Assembly (NCBI GenBank): GCA_012839745.1
Contig: DUMS01000061.1
Span: 1-64,000, forward strand
DNA: 64,000 bases
Direction of reading: 5' to 3'
Source: Tissierellia bacterium
GTDB lineage: Bacteria; Bacillota; Clostridia; Tissierellales; Tepidimicrobiaceae
Shown piece by piece: positions 9,514 through 17,811 of this stretch; positions within the stretch are counted from its first letter, which is position 1; every line of letters begins with the position of its first letter. The position numbers and the translations under genes were made by a program. The notes under the pieces were generated by a model. It made no database searches, had not been told where the DNA came from, and saw only the letters and a program-made list of their open reading frames with translations.

Positions 9514-9626
9514 AAACTCCCGCTTATGTTATATAAGCGGGAGATATGTTGCCATAGACTGTGATAGACACTACCCGAAGTGAAACAGAGAATCCCCATC
9601 TTCTACAAAGATGGAAGGTTCAAAAA
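9514..9626 (+). mobile_element. IS200/IS605-like end remnant with omega-RNA-like 3' part
   Basis: Between the riboswitch terminator and the next gene lie two hairpins. The first has 11-bp arms at 9517-9527 and 9533-9543 (CTCCCGCTTAT and complement). The second is GAATCCCCATCTT, CTAC, AAAGATGGAAGGTTCAA at about 9590-9623. The ending, GAATC plus hairpin plus GGTTCAA preceded by GTGAAACAG, resembles the right end of IS200/IS605 elements, where the omega RNA (reRNA) of TnpB ends. No tnpA or tnpB is present, so this would be a short non-autonomous relic. The resemblance is recalled, not searched. Confidence 0.5.
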
Positions 9627-9661
9627 TAAAGTAGGGAATTTATGGGATAGGAGGTAGTATG

Positions 9662-10780
9662 ATGAAAAGAGATATTAGCTATGCAGTTATTGGAGCCGGC
9701 AATGGAGGCATTGCCATGGCAGGATATCTGGCCTTAATTGGTTATGAAGTCAATTTGTACAATAGAACCAGGGATAATATATTATCTTTAATTGATGATC
9801 CTGTAATAGAATTATCCGGGGAAGTTGAAGGTACTGGAAGGCTGAACGTTGTTACTGATGACATTGGAAAGGCAATTAGGGGAGCTAACATAATAATGGT
9901 TACTATTCCAGCCATGGGGCATTATGACCTGGCTAAGTCCATGGCTCCATATTTGGAGGATGGTCAGATAATAGTGCTTAATCCTGGAAGAACAGGAGGA
10001 GCTTTAGAGGTCTATTCTGTTATAAAAAGCTTAACTGATAAAAAGGTAGTAGTAGCAGAAGCACAGACATTTATATATGCATGCAGAAAGACTTCTCCAA
10101 AGAGTGCCCATATATTTAAATCCAAAAAGGAAGTTAAACTGGCTGCAATACCATCAATTATGACTGACTACGTACTTAATGCTATAAATGAAGCTTATCC
10201 TCAGTTTATAGCAGCTGCCAACGTAATAGAAACAAGCATAAACAACTATGGAGCTATATTTCATCCAGCTCCAACTCTGTTAAACTGTGGCCATATAGAA
10301 AGAGGGGCACCTTTTGAATACTATACAGAGGGGATCACCCCTTCAATAGGCAATTTCCTTGAGAAAATGGATCATGAAAGAATGAAGATAGGAAGATTGT
10401 TGAATGTGGAAACAGTTTCAGCAAAGGATTGGCTGGAAGAAACCTATAATGCAAAGGGAAATAATCTATACGAAGCAGTGCAGAACAATCCAGGATATAG
10501 AGGACTTCAAGCTCCAAAGGGATTGAATATAAGATATATTTATGAGGATGTACCCTATAGCTTAATTCCTTTATCCTCTATTGCAAAGGAACTGAATATA
10601 GAAACTCCTGCCATAGATTCCATAATAAGATTGGCAACATTGATCACCGGAAGGAATTTCTTTGAAGAGGGAAGAACAGCTGAACGCCTGGGATTAAAAG
10701 GGCTTTCAGTAAAAGAAATGCATGAATATGCAGAAAAAGGATTTATCATGGAAGAAAATAAAGAGGAGGTGGCTTCATGA
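9662..10780 (+). CDS. NAD/NADP octopine/nopaline dehydrogenase family protein
   Basis: A Rossmann oxidoreductase of 372 residues. The N-terminal nucleotide site is VIGAGNGGIAMAGYLAL; IIMVTIPAMGHYDLAKSMAP and VLNPGRTGGALEV follow. The C-terminal helical domain holds NYGAIFHPAPTLLNCGHIE, with the His expected in the active site of opine dehydrogenases. Family members join an amino acid to a 2-oxoacid reductively, or run the reverse. Two ATGs (9659, 9662) are possible; AGGAGG at 9649-9654 favours the second. It overlaps the next gene by four bases (ATGA), so the two proteins probably act together. It lies downstream of a c-di-AMP riboswitch, which suggests a link to osmotic control; the actual substrate is unknown. 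Confidence 0.8.
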   Translation: MKRDISYAVIGAGNGGIAMAGYLALIGYEVNLYNRTRDNILSLIDDPVIELSGEVEGTGRLNVVTDDIGKAIRGANIIMVTIPAMGHYDLAKSMAPYLEDGQIIVLNPGRTGGALEVYSVIKSLTDKKVVVAEAQTFIYACRKTSPKSAHIFKSKKEVKLAAIPSIMTDYVLNAINEAYPQFIAAANVIETSINNYGAIFHPAPTLLNCGHIERGAPFEYYTEGITPSIGNFLEKMDHERMKIGRLLNVETVSAKDWLEETYNAKGNNLYEAVQNNPGYRGLQAPKGLNIRYIYEDVPYSLIPLSSIAKELNIETPAIDSIIRLATLITGRNFFEEGRTAERLGLKGLSVKEMHEYAEKGFIMEENKEEVAS

Positions 10781-12414
10781 GGAAAATACTGGCTTGTACA
10801 ATAGGCAATTGTGTCCATGTAGCAGGTACCATGAATTTTTTAAACCTTGCAGAAAATGAAGGGTATGAAACCGAGTTCCTGGGAATTGGAGTTCCTGTTG
10901 ATGAGCTTATAAAAAACATTAAGGAAAAGAAGCCTGATATTGTTGGACTGAGCTATAGGCTGACACCCGAACCTTTGGCAAAGATACTGGAAGAGCTGAA
11001 ACTTAAAATACAGGAGGAAGGCTTAAGGAATATCATATGGATATTCGGAGGAACGGAGCCAACTGGAAAGGTGGCAGAAGAGTCAAATATATTCAATAAG
11101 ATATTCTATGGATATGAAGATATTGATGAGGTTATTGGATACTTAAAGGGCAAGGAGTATAAGGATAAGGAAGAATACCCAAGGGATCTGATTTCCCGAA
11201 TAGAATCCAAATATCCATATCCTATATTAAGGCACCATTTAGGACTTCCAACTGTTGAAGCTACCATAGAGTCCATTGAAAAAATAGCTGAATCCAAGGT
11301 TCTTGATGTAATATCCATTGCACCTGACCAAAATGCTCAGGAGTACTTCTTTGAACAGGATAAGATGGATAAAAGGCTCGATGGTGCCGGAGGAGTGCCA
11401 TTGAGAACTGAGGAAGACTTCAGGAAGCTGTATGAAGCAGCACAAAGAGGAAACTATCCTCTATTAAGGTCATATAGCGGTACACAGAATATTATTAAAT
11501 TTGCAGAAGTGTTGAGAAGAACCATAAACAACGCCTGGTGTGCTGTGCCATTGTTCTGGTATAGCGAATTGGATAAGCGGGGACCAAGGAAGCTGAAGGA
11601 TGCCATAGCTGAAAATCAACAGGTTATGAAATGGCATGGAGAAAGGAATGTTCCAGTAGAAGTAAATGACCCTCATCATTGGAGCCTTAGAGATGCCCAC
11701 GATGCAATAGGCGTTGCTGCAGCCTATCTTGCTGCCTACAATGCAAAGAAGATGGGCGTTAAGGATTATGTGGCTCAATACATGTTCAACGTTCCTGCCT
11801 TCATATCTCCGGAGATGGATTTAGCCAAAATGCTGGCTAAAATAGAGCTGGTTGAAAGCTTACAGGATGATGGTTTCAAGGTATATAGACAGGCCAGAGC
11901 TGGCCTTGCAAGCTTCCCTGCAGATTTAAGCCAGGCAAAAGGCCAATTGGCAGCTTCTGCATATTTAGCCCTGGCTATTAAACCTCATATATACCATGTA
12001 GTAGGATATTGCGAAGCACACCACGCAGCAACCCATGAGGAAATAATAGAATCATGCAAAATAGTGAGAGGCGTTATTAAGAATGTATTTTTAGGCTCTG
12101 TTGATATCGCTAAGGATAGCAATGTTCAAAGAAGGAAGGAGCAGCTAATCAAGGAGGCTAATATTATAATAGATGCAATAAAGGCAATAGGGCCAAAGGA
12201 TAAAGACCCATTATCTGACCCTGAAACTTTGGCTAAAGCTGTAAAGATAGGAATTTTAGACGCACCCCATCTAAAAGGTAATCCTGCATGCAGTGGAAAA
12301 CTGAATACCAGGGTTATAAGCGGGGCGTTGTATGCATATGATAATGAGAATAAGAGGATAATTACCGAAGAGGAAAGAATAAATAGAATACTGGAGGCAA
12401 ATAAGGTTGGTTAA
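10777..12414 (+). CDS. B12-domain protein with mutase-like TIM-barrel part
   Basis: A 545-residue protein in two parts. Residues about 1-130 look like a cobalamin-binding Rossmann domain (KILACTIGNCVHVAGTMNF, then VGLSYRL and WIFGGTEPTG), but the usual D-x-H-x-x-G motif reads C-V-H-V-A-G, without the Asp. The rest resembles the barrel subunit of glutamate mutase (MutE/GlmE): GGVPLRTEEDFRKL, GNYPLLRSYSGTQN, EVNDPHHWSLRDAHDA, and the ending GILDAPHLKGNP. I read it as a possible fused carbon-skeleton mutase, but cannot name the substrate. Start and stop codons of the pair overlap, so it is translated with the opine-dehydrogenase-like protein. A terminator follows directly. Confidence 0.6.
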   Translation: MRKILACTIGNCVHVAGTMNFLNLAENEGYETEFLGIGVPVDELIKNIKEKKPDIVGLSYRLTPEPLAKILEELKLKIQEEGLRNIIWIFGGTEPTGKVAEESNIFNKIFYGYEDIDEVIGYLKGKEYKDKEEYPRDLISRIESKYPYPILRHHLGLPTVEATIESIEKIAESKVLDVISIAPDQNAQEYFFEQDKMDKRLDGAGGVPLRTEEDFRKLYEAAQRGNYPLLRSYSGTQNIIKFAEVLRRTINNAWCAVPLFWYSELDKRGPRKLKDAIAENQQVMKWHGERNVPVEVNDPHHWSLRDAHDAIGVAAAYLAAYNAKKMGVKDYVAQYMFNVPAFISPEMDLAKMLAKIELVESLQDDGFKVYRQARAGLASFPADLSQAKGQLAASAYLALAIKPHIYHVVGYCEAHHAATHEEIIESCKIVRGVIKNVFLGSVDIAKDSNVQRRKEQLIKEANIIIDAIKAIGPKDKDPLSDPETLAKAVKIGILDAPHLKGNPACSGKLNTRVISGALYAYDNENKRIITEEERINRILEANKVG

Positions 12415-12415
12415 T

Positions 12416-12450
12416 GGAAGCCTGCTGAATTAAGTAGGCTTCCTAATTTT
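12416..12450 (+). terminator. Terminator after the opine-dehydrogenase/B12-domain operon
   Basis: Arms GGAAGCCT at 12416-12423 and AGGCTTCC at 12436-12443, extended by CT/AG, followed by TAATTTT. It begins one base after the stop codon. Confidence 0.85.
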
Positions 12451-12689
12451 AATAGTTTTTTTTAGCTTATTGAAATTTTATAGCACTTGTAGTAGTATAT
12501 AAATATAGGAATAGGACTTTATACCTAAATTTATACATGATAAATGTTTTTCAAACATACCTGACGAATTTTCAGCATTTTTGATAAATTGTTGTCAACC
12601 TAATTCATAATAAATATTCCACTTTATAAGCCGTTGGATAAATTGCAAATGTTGTAGAAAAACAAAAATATTATGTTATAATATTTTTT

Positions 12690-12824
12690 TGATGGGCAGT
12701 ATCATGCACACCTGTAACTTATGCTATGAGTTAGCAGTAATAAATAGGCAGGCTAATATCTATATTTTTATGCCTGTTGAGAACGGAAATCAGGAAACCA
12801 TCTACTTCTATAAGTGATGGTAAT
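12690..12824 (+). ncRNA. Structured leader or small RNA of unknown type
   Basis: A good -10 (TATAAT near 12676) precedes a segment that can form three hairpins: CTGTAACT...AGTTAGCAG (about 12713-12738), CAGGC...GCCTG (about 12750-12779), and CCATCTACTT...AAGTGATGG (about 12798-12820), the last followed by TAATTTATTTT. This is much more structured than the AT-rich flanks and ends just before the ribosome-binding site of the next gene. I compared it from memory with 6S RNA, T-box, c-di-GMP, preQ1, THF, fluoride and SAM elements and it matches none. The 12451-12689 part holds no other feature. Confidence 0.4.
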
Positions 12825-12847
12825 TTATTTTGAACAGAGGTGCTCAT

Positions 12848-13246
12848 ATGGGGGATGAAGGATATTTGAAGAAAAAGTGTTTGGAATTAACTCTTGATTT
12901 TTTAAAAGGCATGGATTCCATAAAGGTTATAGACATGATAATAGATATATATGATAATGTCAGGTATTATACTGTGGATGAGGAGTCCATTAAACAGAAG
13001 TTTTTAAAGGTTCTTTATAATTTAAAGAATTCAGAAACACTGGATTCCCTGATGGAAGAAAGGGATAAAATGATGTTAAATTCATTTATAGGGGATCTAT
13101 TGCAGATTAAAACCGATTCCAACAGATTTTATCTAGGGAATGAGGATTTTTCCAATTTGTCATTAGATGACATTTATCATCTGTTAATAGAGTTAAAATA
13201 TATAAAGGAAAAGGAAATTGAGGACAAAAAGGGAGCTGCCAATTGA
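12848..13246 (+). CDS. Hypothetical protein, 132 residues
   Basis: I do not recognise this family. The ATG at 12848 has AGAGGTG five bases upstream; an in-frame TTG at 12830 has none. The product is soluble, charged and predicted mostly helical, with an acidic middle (NVRYYTVDEESIKQ) and a basic, Lys-rich end. There is no signal peptide, Cys pair or nucleotide motif. It stands alone between the structured RNA region and the convergent fabZ gene, and its last 20 bases form one arm of the shared terminator. Confidence 0.6.
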   Translation: MGDEGYLKKKCLELTLDFLKGMDSIKVIDMIIDIYDNVRYYTVDEESIKQKFLKVLYNLKNSETLDSLMEERDKMMLNSFIGDLLQIKTDSNRFYLGNEDFSNLSLDDIYHLLIELKYIKEKEIEDKKGAAN

Positions 13247-13264
13247 TTGGCAGCTCCCTTTTAT
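13227..13264. terminator. Bidirectional terminator between the hypothetical gene and fabZ
   Basis: A nearly gap-free palindrome: AAAAGGGAGCTGCCAAT (13227-13243) faces its exact complement (13246-13262) across only two bases. It gives a long GC-rich stem with T runs on both strands. It includes the 3' coding end of the + gene and touches the fabZ stop codon, so it can serve both convergent transcripts. Confidence 0.9.
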
Positions 13265-13692
13265 TCTATTGCAAACAGAAATTCACCTTCTGCAGCTACT
13301 TGGCCACATACATAAGCAGTGCCTGTTCCTATTCCGATATTCTTTCTCATTTTGATTATTTCCACTTTCATTTCAAGTCTATCTCCAGGAACCACCTTTC
13401 TTTTAAACCTGACTTTGTTTATACCTGCAAAATAGGGAATTCTTCCTCTATAGCTTTCTTCCGAAAGAAGTATTACTGCTCCTGTTTGAGCCATGGATTC
13501 AATAATTAGTACTCCCGGCATTACTGGCATGTTTGGAAAATGCCCTTTAAAGAAAGGCTCATTTATTGTTACATTTTTGTATCCAGTACCCTTCCTGCCG
13601 GGTTCTTCTATTTCCACCCTGTCAACTAACAGAAAAGGATATCTATGAGGTATTATTCTCATTATCTCTTCTATATCAATACTTTCAATCAT
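13261..13692 (-). CDS. fabZ: (3R)-hydroxyacyl-ACP dehydratase FabZ
   Basis: Removes water from 3-hydroxyacyl-ACP in type II fatty-acid synthesis. The 143-residue hot-dog-fold protein starts at the ATG at 13692, which has GAGGTGA upstream; the frame extends to 13713 without support. Motifs: [15 protein letters not shown] near the N-terminus and [20 protein letters not shown], which contains the catalytic His and Glu. It is transcribed away from the rest of the fab genes, sharing a 195-base control region with fabH, unlike clostridia in which fabZ lies inside the operon. Confidence 0.96.
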   Translation of the reverse strand: MIESIDIEEIMRIIPHRYPFLLVDRVEIEEPGRKGTGYKNVTINEPFFKGHFPNMPVMPGVLIIESMAQTGAVILLSEESYRGRIPYFAGINKVRFKRKVVPGDRLEMKVEIIKMRKNIGIGTGTAYVCGQVAAEGEFLFAIE

Positions 13693-13887
13693 TTTCTCAC
13701 CTCTTAATTGCATATTATAAAATAGTTGACCAGCACAAAAAAATATTATATACTTTTACTTAAGCTTTGCTATATATACTATATATAATACAAAAATTGA
13801 AAAAATTAGGCAATTTATTTTTTGTGACTGTATTGTGAAGGAGGTGATAAGAATAATCAGGCTAATTAATTAAATGGAGGTGAAAAA
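13693..13887. promoter_or_regulatory. Divergent fabZ / fabH control region
   Basis: This AT-rich spacer must hold both promoters. A near-palindrome (TATATA-TAC-TATATA, about 13772-13786) lies in its middle and could be a -10 overlap or an operator. I looked for the FapR and FabT boxes as I remember them and did not find a match. Near the right end an extra GAAGGAGGTG (about 13837) precedes AAATGGAGGTG, the site used by fabH. Confidence 0.45.
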
Positions 13888-14877
13888 TTGAATATATCAG
13901 TAGGATTAACTGGCATAGGTAGTTATGTACCAGACAAGGCTGTAACCAACGAAGACCTGTCTAGAATAGTTGATACTTCCAATGAATGGATAGTAGAAAG
14001 AACAGGAATCAGAGAAAGAAGAATTGTAGATTATTATACTTCCACTTCCGATATTGCTACAAAGGCAGCACTAAGAGCATTGGAAGATGGTAATACTTCA
14101 CCTGAAGAAATAGACATGATAATAGTAGCAACTGTAACTCCTGATATGTCCTTTCCATCAACAGCTTGCATCGTCCAGAAGAGCATAAGAGCAGTAAATG
14201 CTGCAGCTTTTGATATTTCTGTAGGGTGTTCAGGATTTGTGTATGGACTGAGCATAGGAATGAGCTTCATAAAAGCAGGAGTTTGTAGAAAGGTTCTTGT
14301 TATTGGAGCAGAGACCCTTTCAAAGATTGTTGACTGGCAAGATAGAAGCACTTGCATATTGTTTGGTGATGGGGCTGGAGCTTGTATTTTGGAAAGATGT
14401 GAAGAAGGATACGGTATTTTATCACAGGATTTAGGGTCAGATGGAAATGGAGGTAATCTGTTAACATTGCCTGCTGGTGGCTCAAAACTACCTGCTAGTT
14501 ACGAGACTGTATCGAACAATCTTCACACGATAAAAATGGATGGCAGAGAGGTGTTTAAGTTTGCAGTAAGGGTTATAGAAAAAACTGCAAATGATGCCCT
14601 TGAAAAAGCTCAGCTATCCTTAAAGGACATTGATTTTTTTGTTCCCCATCAGGCAAATTTAAGAATCATACAGTCAGCCATGAAAAAGCTGGATCTCAAG
14701 CAGGATAAGGTATATGTGAATCTGGATAAATACGGGAACATGTCTTCTGCTTCAATACCTGTGGCATTGGATGAAGCCTACAGGAAATCCATGATAAAAA
14801 GAGGAGATGTAGTATTATTGGTAGCTTTTGGTGCTGGATTGACGTGGGGCTCATTAGTTCTGAAATGGAACAAATAG
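13888..14877 (+). CDS. fabH: 3-oxoacyl-ACP synthase III FabH
   Basis: Starts fatty-acid chains by condensing an acyl-CoA with malonyl-ACP. Length 329 residues, with a TTG start behind GGAGGTG. The catalytic Cys is in SVGCSGFVYG (residue about 113), the His in FFVPHQANLRI, and the Asn in NMSSASIPVALDEA. First gene of the + strand operon fabH-fabK-fabD-fabG-acpP-fabF. Branched-chain acyl-CoAs, such as those the oxidoreductase at 6.7 kb may yield, could serve as primers, but primer choice is not readable here. Confidence 0.96.
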   Translation: MNISVGLTGIGSYVPDKAVTNEDLSRIVDTSNEWIVERTGIRERRIVDYYTSTSDIATKAALRALEDGNTSPEEIDMIIVATVTPDMSFPSTACIVQKSIRAVNAAAFDISVGCSGFVYGLSIGMSFIKAGVCRKVLVIGAETLSKIVDWQDRSTCILFGDGAGACILERCEEGYGILSQDLGSDGNGGNLLTLPAGGSKLPASYETVSNNLHTIKMDGREVFKFAVRVIEKTANDALEKAQLSLKDIDFFVPHQANLRIIQSAMKKLDLKQDKVYVNLDKYGNMSSASIPVALDEAYRKSMIKRGDVVLLVAFGAGLTWGSLVLKWNK

Positions 14878-14888
14878 GAGGTGTGAGT

Positions 14889-15848
14889 ATGTTTGATACG
14901 AGGATTTGTAGGCTATTGGGTATTGAGTATCCCATAATTCAGGGAGGCATGGCTTGGGTGGCAACACACGAACTGGCAGTAGCAGTATCTGAAGCTGGAG
15001 GGCTAGGCATAATTGCAGCTGGAAATGCTCCACCGGATGTCATAAGGGAAGAAATAATTAACTTCAAGAAAAAAAGTCAAAAGCCTTTCGGAGTAAATAT
15101 AATGCTTATGTCACCTTTTGCTGAGGATATAGTAGGTATAATCTGTGAAGAGAGGGTTCCCGTGGTGACTACAGGTGCGGGAAATCCAGGCAAGTATATA
15201 GATAAGTTTAAGAAGCATAGAATAAAGGTAATACCTGTAGTACCTACTGTGTCCTTAGCAAAGCGATTGGAACGGATTGGAGTAGATGCTGTAATAGCAG
15301 AAGGAACTGAAGCAGGTGGCCATATTGGAGAATTGACTACTATGGCACTTGTTCCTCAAATTGTGGATGCAGTGGATATACCTGTAATTGCAGCCGGAGG
15401 CATTGGAGATGGAAGAGGATTTTTGGCTGCTCTATCCTTAGGCGCTGAAGGTGTGCAGATGGGAACAAGATTTGTATGCTCTACTGAGTGTACAGCCCAT
15501 GATAACTATAAGGAAATGATAGTGAAATCCAAGGATAGGGATGCAGTAGTTACAGGAAGGAGTACAGGAAGGCCTGTTAGAGTTTTGAAAAATAATTTCG
15601 CCAAAGAGTACCTGGAACTGGAAAAGAAGGGTACTCCCTTTGAAGAGCTTGAAAGTCTTGGAGCAGGAAGATTGAGGCTTGCAGTAAAGGAAGGAGAGGT
15701 TACTGTAGGCTCTGTTATGGCTGGACAGATAGCAGGCCTTATAAAAGACATAAAGCCCTGCAGGAAAATTATTGAAGATATTGTTAAAGAAGCGGAATTG
15801 ATGCTGAAGAATATAGCCTCTTTAAAAGGGGGTGTATTCTTTGAATAA
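14889..15848 (+). CDS. fabK: Enoyl-ACP reductase II FabK (FMN-dependent)
   Basis: Reduces enoyl-ACP, the last step of each elongation cycle, using FMN and NAD(P)H. The 319-residue protein starts at the ATG at 14889 after GGAGGTGTGAG; the open frame reaching back to 14844 lies inside fabH. Motifs: PIIQGGMAWVATHELA, GVNIMLMSP, AEGTEAGGHIGELTTM, and VIAAGGIGDGRG, the last two binding FMN. FabK replaces FabI, which is usual in clostridia and streptococci. Its stop codon overlaps the fabD start region. Confidence 0.95.
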   Translation: MFDTRICRLLGIEYPIIQGGMAWVATHELAVAVSEAGGLGIIAAGNAPPDVIREEIINFKKKSQKPFGVNIMLMSPFAEDIVGIICEERVPVVTTGAGNPGKYIDKFKKHRIKVIPVVPTVSLAKRLERIGVDAVIAEGTEAGGHIGELTTMALVPQIVDAVDIPVIAAGGIGDGRGFLAALSLGAEGVQMGTRFVCSTECTAHDNYKEMIVKSKDRDAVVTGRSTGRPVRVLKNNFAKEYLELEKKGTPFEELESLGAGRLRLAVKEGEVTVGSVMAGQIAGLIKDIKPCRKIIEDIVKEAELMLKNIASLKGGVFFE

Positions 15849-16800
15849 GATAGCTTTCATATTTCCTGGACAGGGGGCTCAGCACGTAGGGATGGGCAAG
15901 GACTTCTATGAGAACTTTAAGGAATCACGTCTCGTGTTTGAAGAAGCCAATGATTCACTTAACATGGATTTGAAGTCCATGTGCTTTGAAGGGTCGGATT
16001 CAGACCTTATGAAGACTGAGAATACCCAGCCGGCAATACTTGCAACCAGCATTGCAATTATGAAGGCCCTGGAAAAGGAAGGCATAGACTGTGATTACAC
16101 TGCTGGGCTTAGCTTGGGAGAATATACTGCTTTAGTGAAATCAGGAGGAATCAAGCTAAGGGATGCCCTAAGGCTTGTTAGAATCAGAGGCAAGCTGATG
16201 CAGGAAACAGTACCTCAGGGAGTAGGCGGAATGGCAGCCATATTAGGCTTAAGCAGAGATAAGGTAAAGGAGGCAATAGAAGAAGTAAGGGACGAATATC
16301 TGGTGGAAATAGCAAACTATAATTCACCTGAACAGATAGTAATATCGGGAGTAAGGGAAGGAATTGAAAAAGCCTGTAGGAAGGCATTGGAACTGGGAGC
16401 AAAAAAAGCAGTTGTGCTTCCTGTCAGTGCACCATTTCACTCAAGCCTGCTGGAGCCTGCCGGAAGGAAATTAAAAGAAGTACTGGATGAAATAGAATTA
16501 TTTGACCTGGAAAAGAACCTTATATCAAATGTAGATGCCAGACCTGTAATAAAAAAGGATGAAGTAAAGGAAAAGCTGGTAAAACAGGTAAGCAGTTCAG
16601 TTCTTTGGCAGGATAGCGTAGAATTCTTAATTAACCAAGGAGTAGAAACATTCATTGAAATAGGTCCAGGCAAAAGCCTTACGGGATTTGTAAAGAGAAT
16701 AAGCAAGTCGTTAAATAAGGATGTTAAGTCGTACAATGTCAGCGATATTGATACATTTGTTAAAACCATTTCAGCAATTAGAGAGGGGGAGATGAATTGA
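15841..16800 (+). CDS. fabD: Malonyl-CoA:ACP transacylase FabD
   Basis: Loads malonyl groups from CoA onto ACP. The 319-residue protein starts at the TTG at 15841, behind AAAGGGGGTG, overlapping the fabK stop by eight bases. Motifs: FIFPGQGAQHVGMG at the N-terminus, GLSLGEYTALV with the catalytic Ser, PVSAPFHSSLL with the catalytic His, and IEIGPGKSLTGFVKR near the C-terminus. Confidence 0.96.
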   Translation: MNKIAFIFPGQGAQHVGMGKDFYENFKESRLVFEEANDSLNMDLKSMCFEGSDSDLMKTENTQPAILATSIAIMKALEKEGIDCDYTAGLSLGEYTALVKSGGIKLRDALRLVRIRGKLMQETVPQGVGGMAAILGLSRDKVKEAIEEVRDEYLVEIANYNSPEQIVISGVREGIEKACRKALELGAKKAVVLPVSAPFHSSLLEPAGRKLKEVLDEIELFDLEKNLISNVDARPVIKKDEVKEKLVKQVSSSVLWQDSVEFLINQGVETFIEIGPGKSLTGFVKRISKSLNKDVKSYNVSDIDTFVKTISAIREGEMN

Positions 16801-17540
16801 GCCTAGCTGGAAAGAATGCCCTGGTGACAGGAGGTTCAAGAGGCATAGGAAAGGCAATTGCTGTAGAGCTAGCCAAAAATGGAGTAAATGTAGCCATAAC
16901 CTTTGTTAACAATGAGGATTTGGCGGAGAGGACAGTAGATGAAATAAAAAAGCATGGAGTCAGGGCCTTAGCTGTAAGAGCAGATGTATCCAGGGAAGAG
17001 GATGTTTTAAACATGGCAAAAACAGTTAAGGAGAATTTAGGCAGCATAGACATACTTGTTAACAACGCAGGAATAACCAGAGATAACCTGCTTATGAGAA
17101 TGGATACGGAAGATTGGGATAAGGTAATTGACACAAATTTAAAGGGTACCTATCTCTGCACAAAATCCGTTATCAGGGATATGATAAAGAAAAAAAGCGG
17201 CAAAATAATAAACATAGCATCTGTAGCAGGAGTTGCAGGCAATTTTGGTCAGACCAATTATAGCGCATCGAAGGCTGGAATTATAGGATTTACAAAATCC
17301 CTGGCAAAGGAAGTTGCAAGCAGAGGTATAAATGTAAATGCAGTGGCACCAGGTTTAATTGAGACAGACATGACATTGGCATTGAAAGAGGATACAAAGA
17401 ATTCACTGGTTAAAAATATTCCTATGGGAAGGCTGGGAACTGTTCAGGATATAGCGAACATAGTAGTATTTTTAGCTAGTGAAAAGTCGGATTATATTAC
17501 AGGCCAGGTTATAAATGTAGATGGCGGAATGATAATGTAG
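16797..17540 (+). CDS. fabG: 3-oxoacyl-ACP reductase FabG
   Basis: NADPH-dependent reduction of 3-oxoacyl-ACP. A 247-residue short-chain dehydrogenase with a TTG start that overlaps the fabD stop by four bases, with GAGGGGGAG upstream. Motifs: [13 protein letters not shown] for the cofactor, [10 protein letters not shown], the Ser...Tyr-x-x-x-Lys triad ending in [10 protein letters not shown], and [13 protein letters not shown]. The C-terminus [12 protein letters not shown] is typical. Confidence 0.96.
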   Translation: MSLAGKNALVTGGSRGIGKAIAVELAKNGVNVAITFVNNEDLAERTVDEIKKHGVRALAVRADVSREEDVLNMAKTVKENLGSIDILVNNAGITRDNLLMRMDTEDWDKVIDTNLKGTYLCTKSVIRDMIKKKSGKIINIASVAGVAGNFGQTNYSASKAGIIGFTKSLAKEVASRGINVNAVAPGLIETDMTLALKEDTKNSLVKNIPMGRLGTVQDIANIVVFLASEKSDYITGQVINVDGGMIM

Positions 17541-17553
17541 AGGAGGAATAAGT

Positions 17554-17790
17554 ATGATGGTGTTTGAAAAGGTGAGAGATATTATTGCAAATATATTAGA
17601 AATAGATGATATTGAAAGCATAACAATGGAAACTTCTATTATGAGAGATTTGGATGCAGATTCATTGGATGCTGTAGAGGTAATGATGGCTCTTGAGGAT
17701 GAATTCCAGATAGAAATACCAGATGAGGATGCAGAAAAATTCAACAACATTGGAGACATAGTAAAATACATCCAAGGGAAAATTGAGTAG
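17554..17790 (+). CDS. acpP: Acyl carrier protein
   Basis: A 78-residue acidic four-helix protein that carries the growing acyl chain. The phosphopantetheine Ser lies in [13 protein letters not shown] (residue about 36). AGGAGG lies seven bases before the ATG at 17554. Placed between fabG and fabF as in many clostridia. The holo-ACP synthase that would activate it is encoded in the same window as half of a fusion protein at 61443. Confidence 0.96.
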   Translation: MMVFEKVRDIIANILEIDDIESITMETSIMRDLDADSLDAVEVMMALEDEFQIEIPDEDAEKFNNIGDIVKYIQGKIE

Positions 17791-17811
17791 TTTTCGTGAG
17801 GAGGCTAAAAA

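Noticed and set aside
12690-12824. 6S RNA
   Set aside because: The segment has about the right position for a free-standing RNA, but the 5' and 3' ends do not pair into the long open-bubble rod that defines 6S RNA.
13693-13887. FapR or FabT operator in the fab control region
   Set aside because: No sequence close to the consensus boxes I remember is present; only AT-rich near-palindromes.
16778-17134. 118-codon minus-strand frame
   Set aside because: Antisense to fabG and the end of fabD; no ribosome-binding site or recognisable motif.
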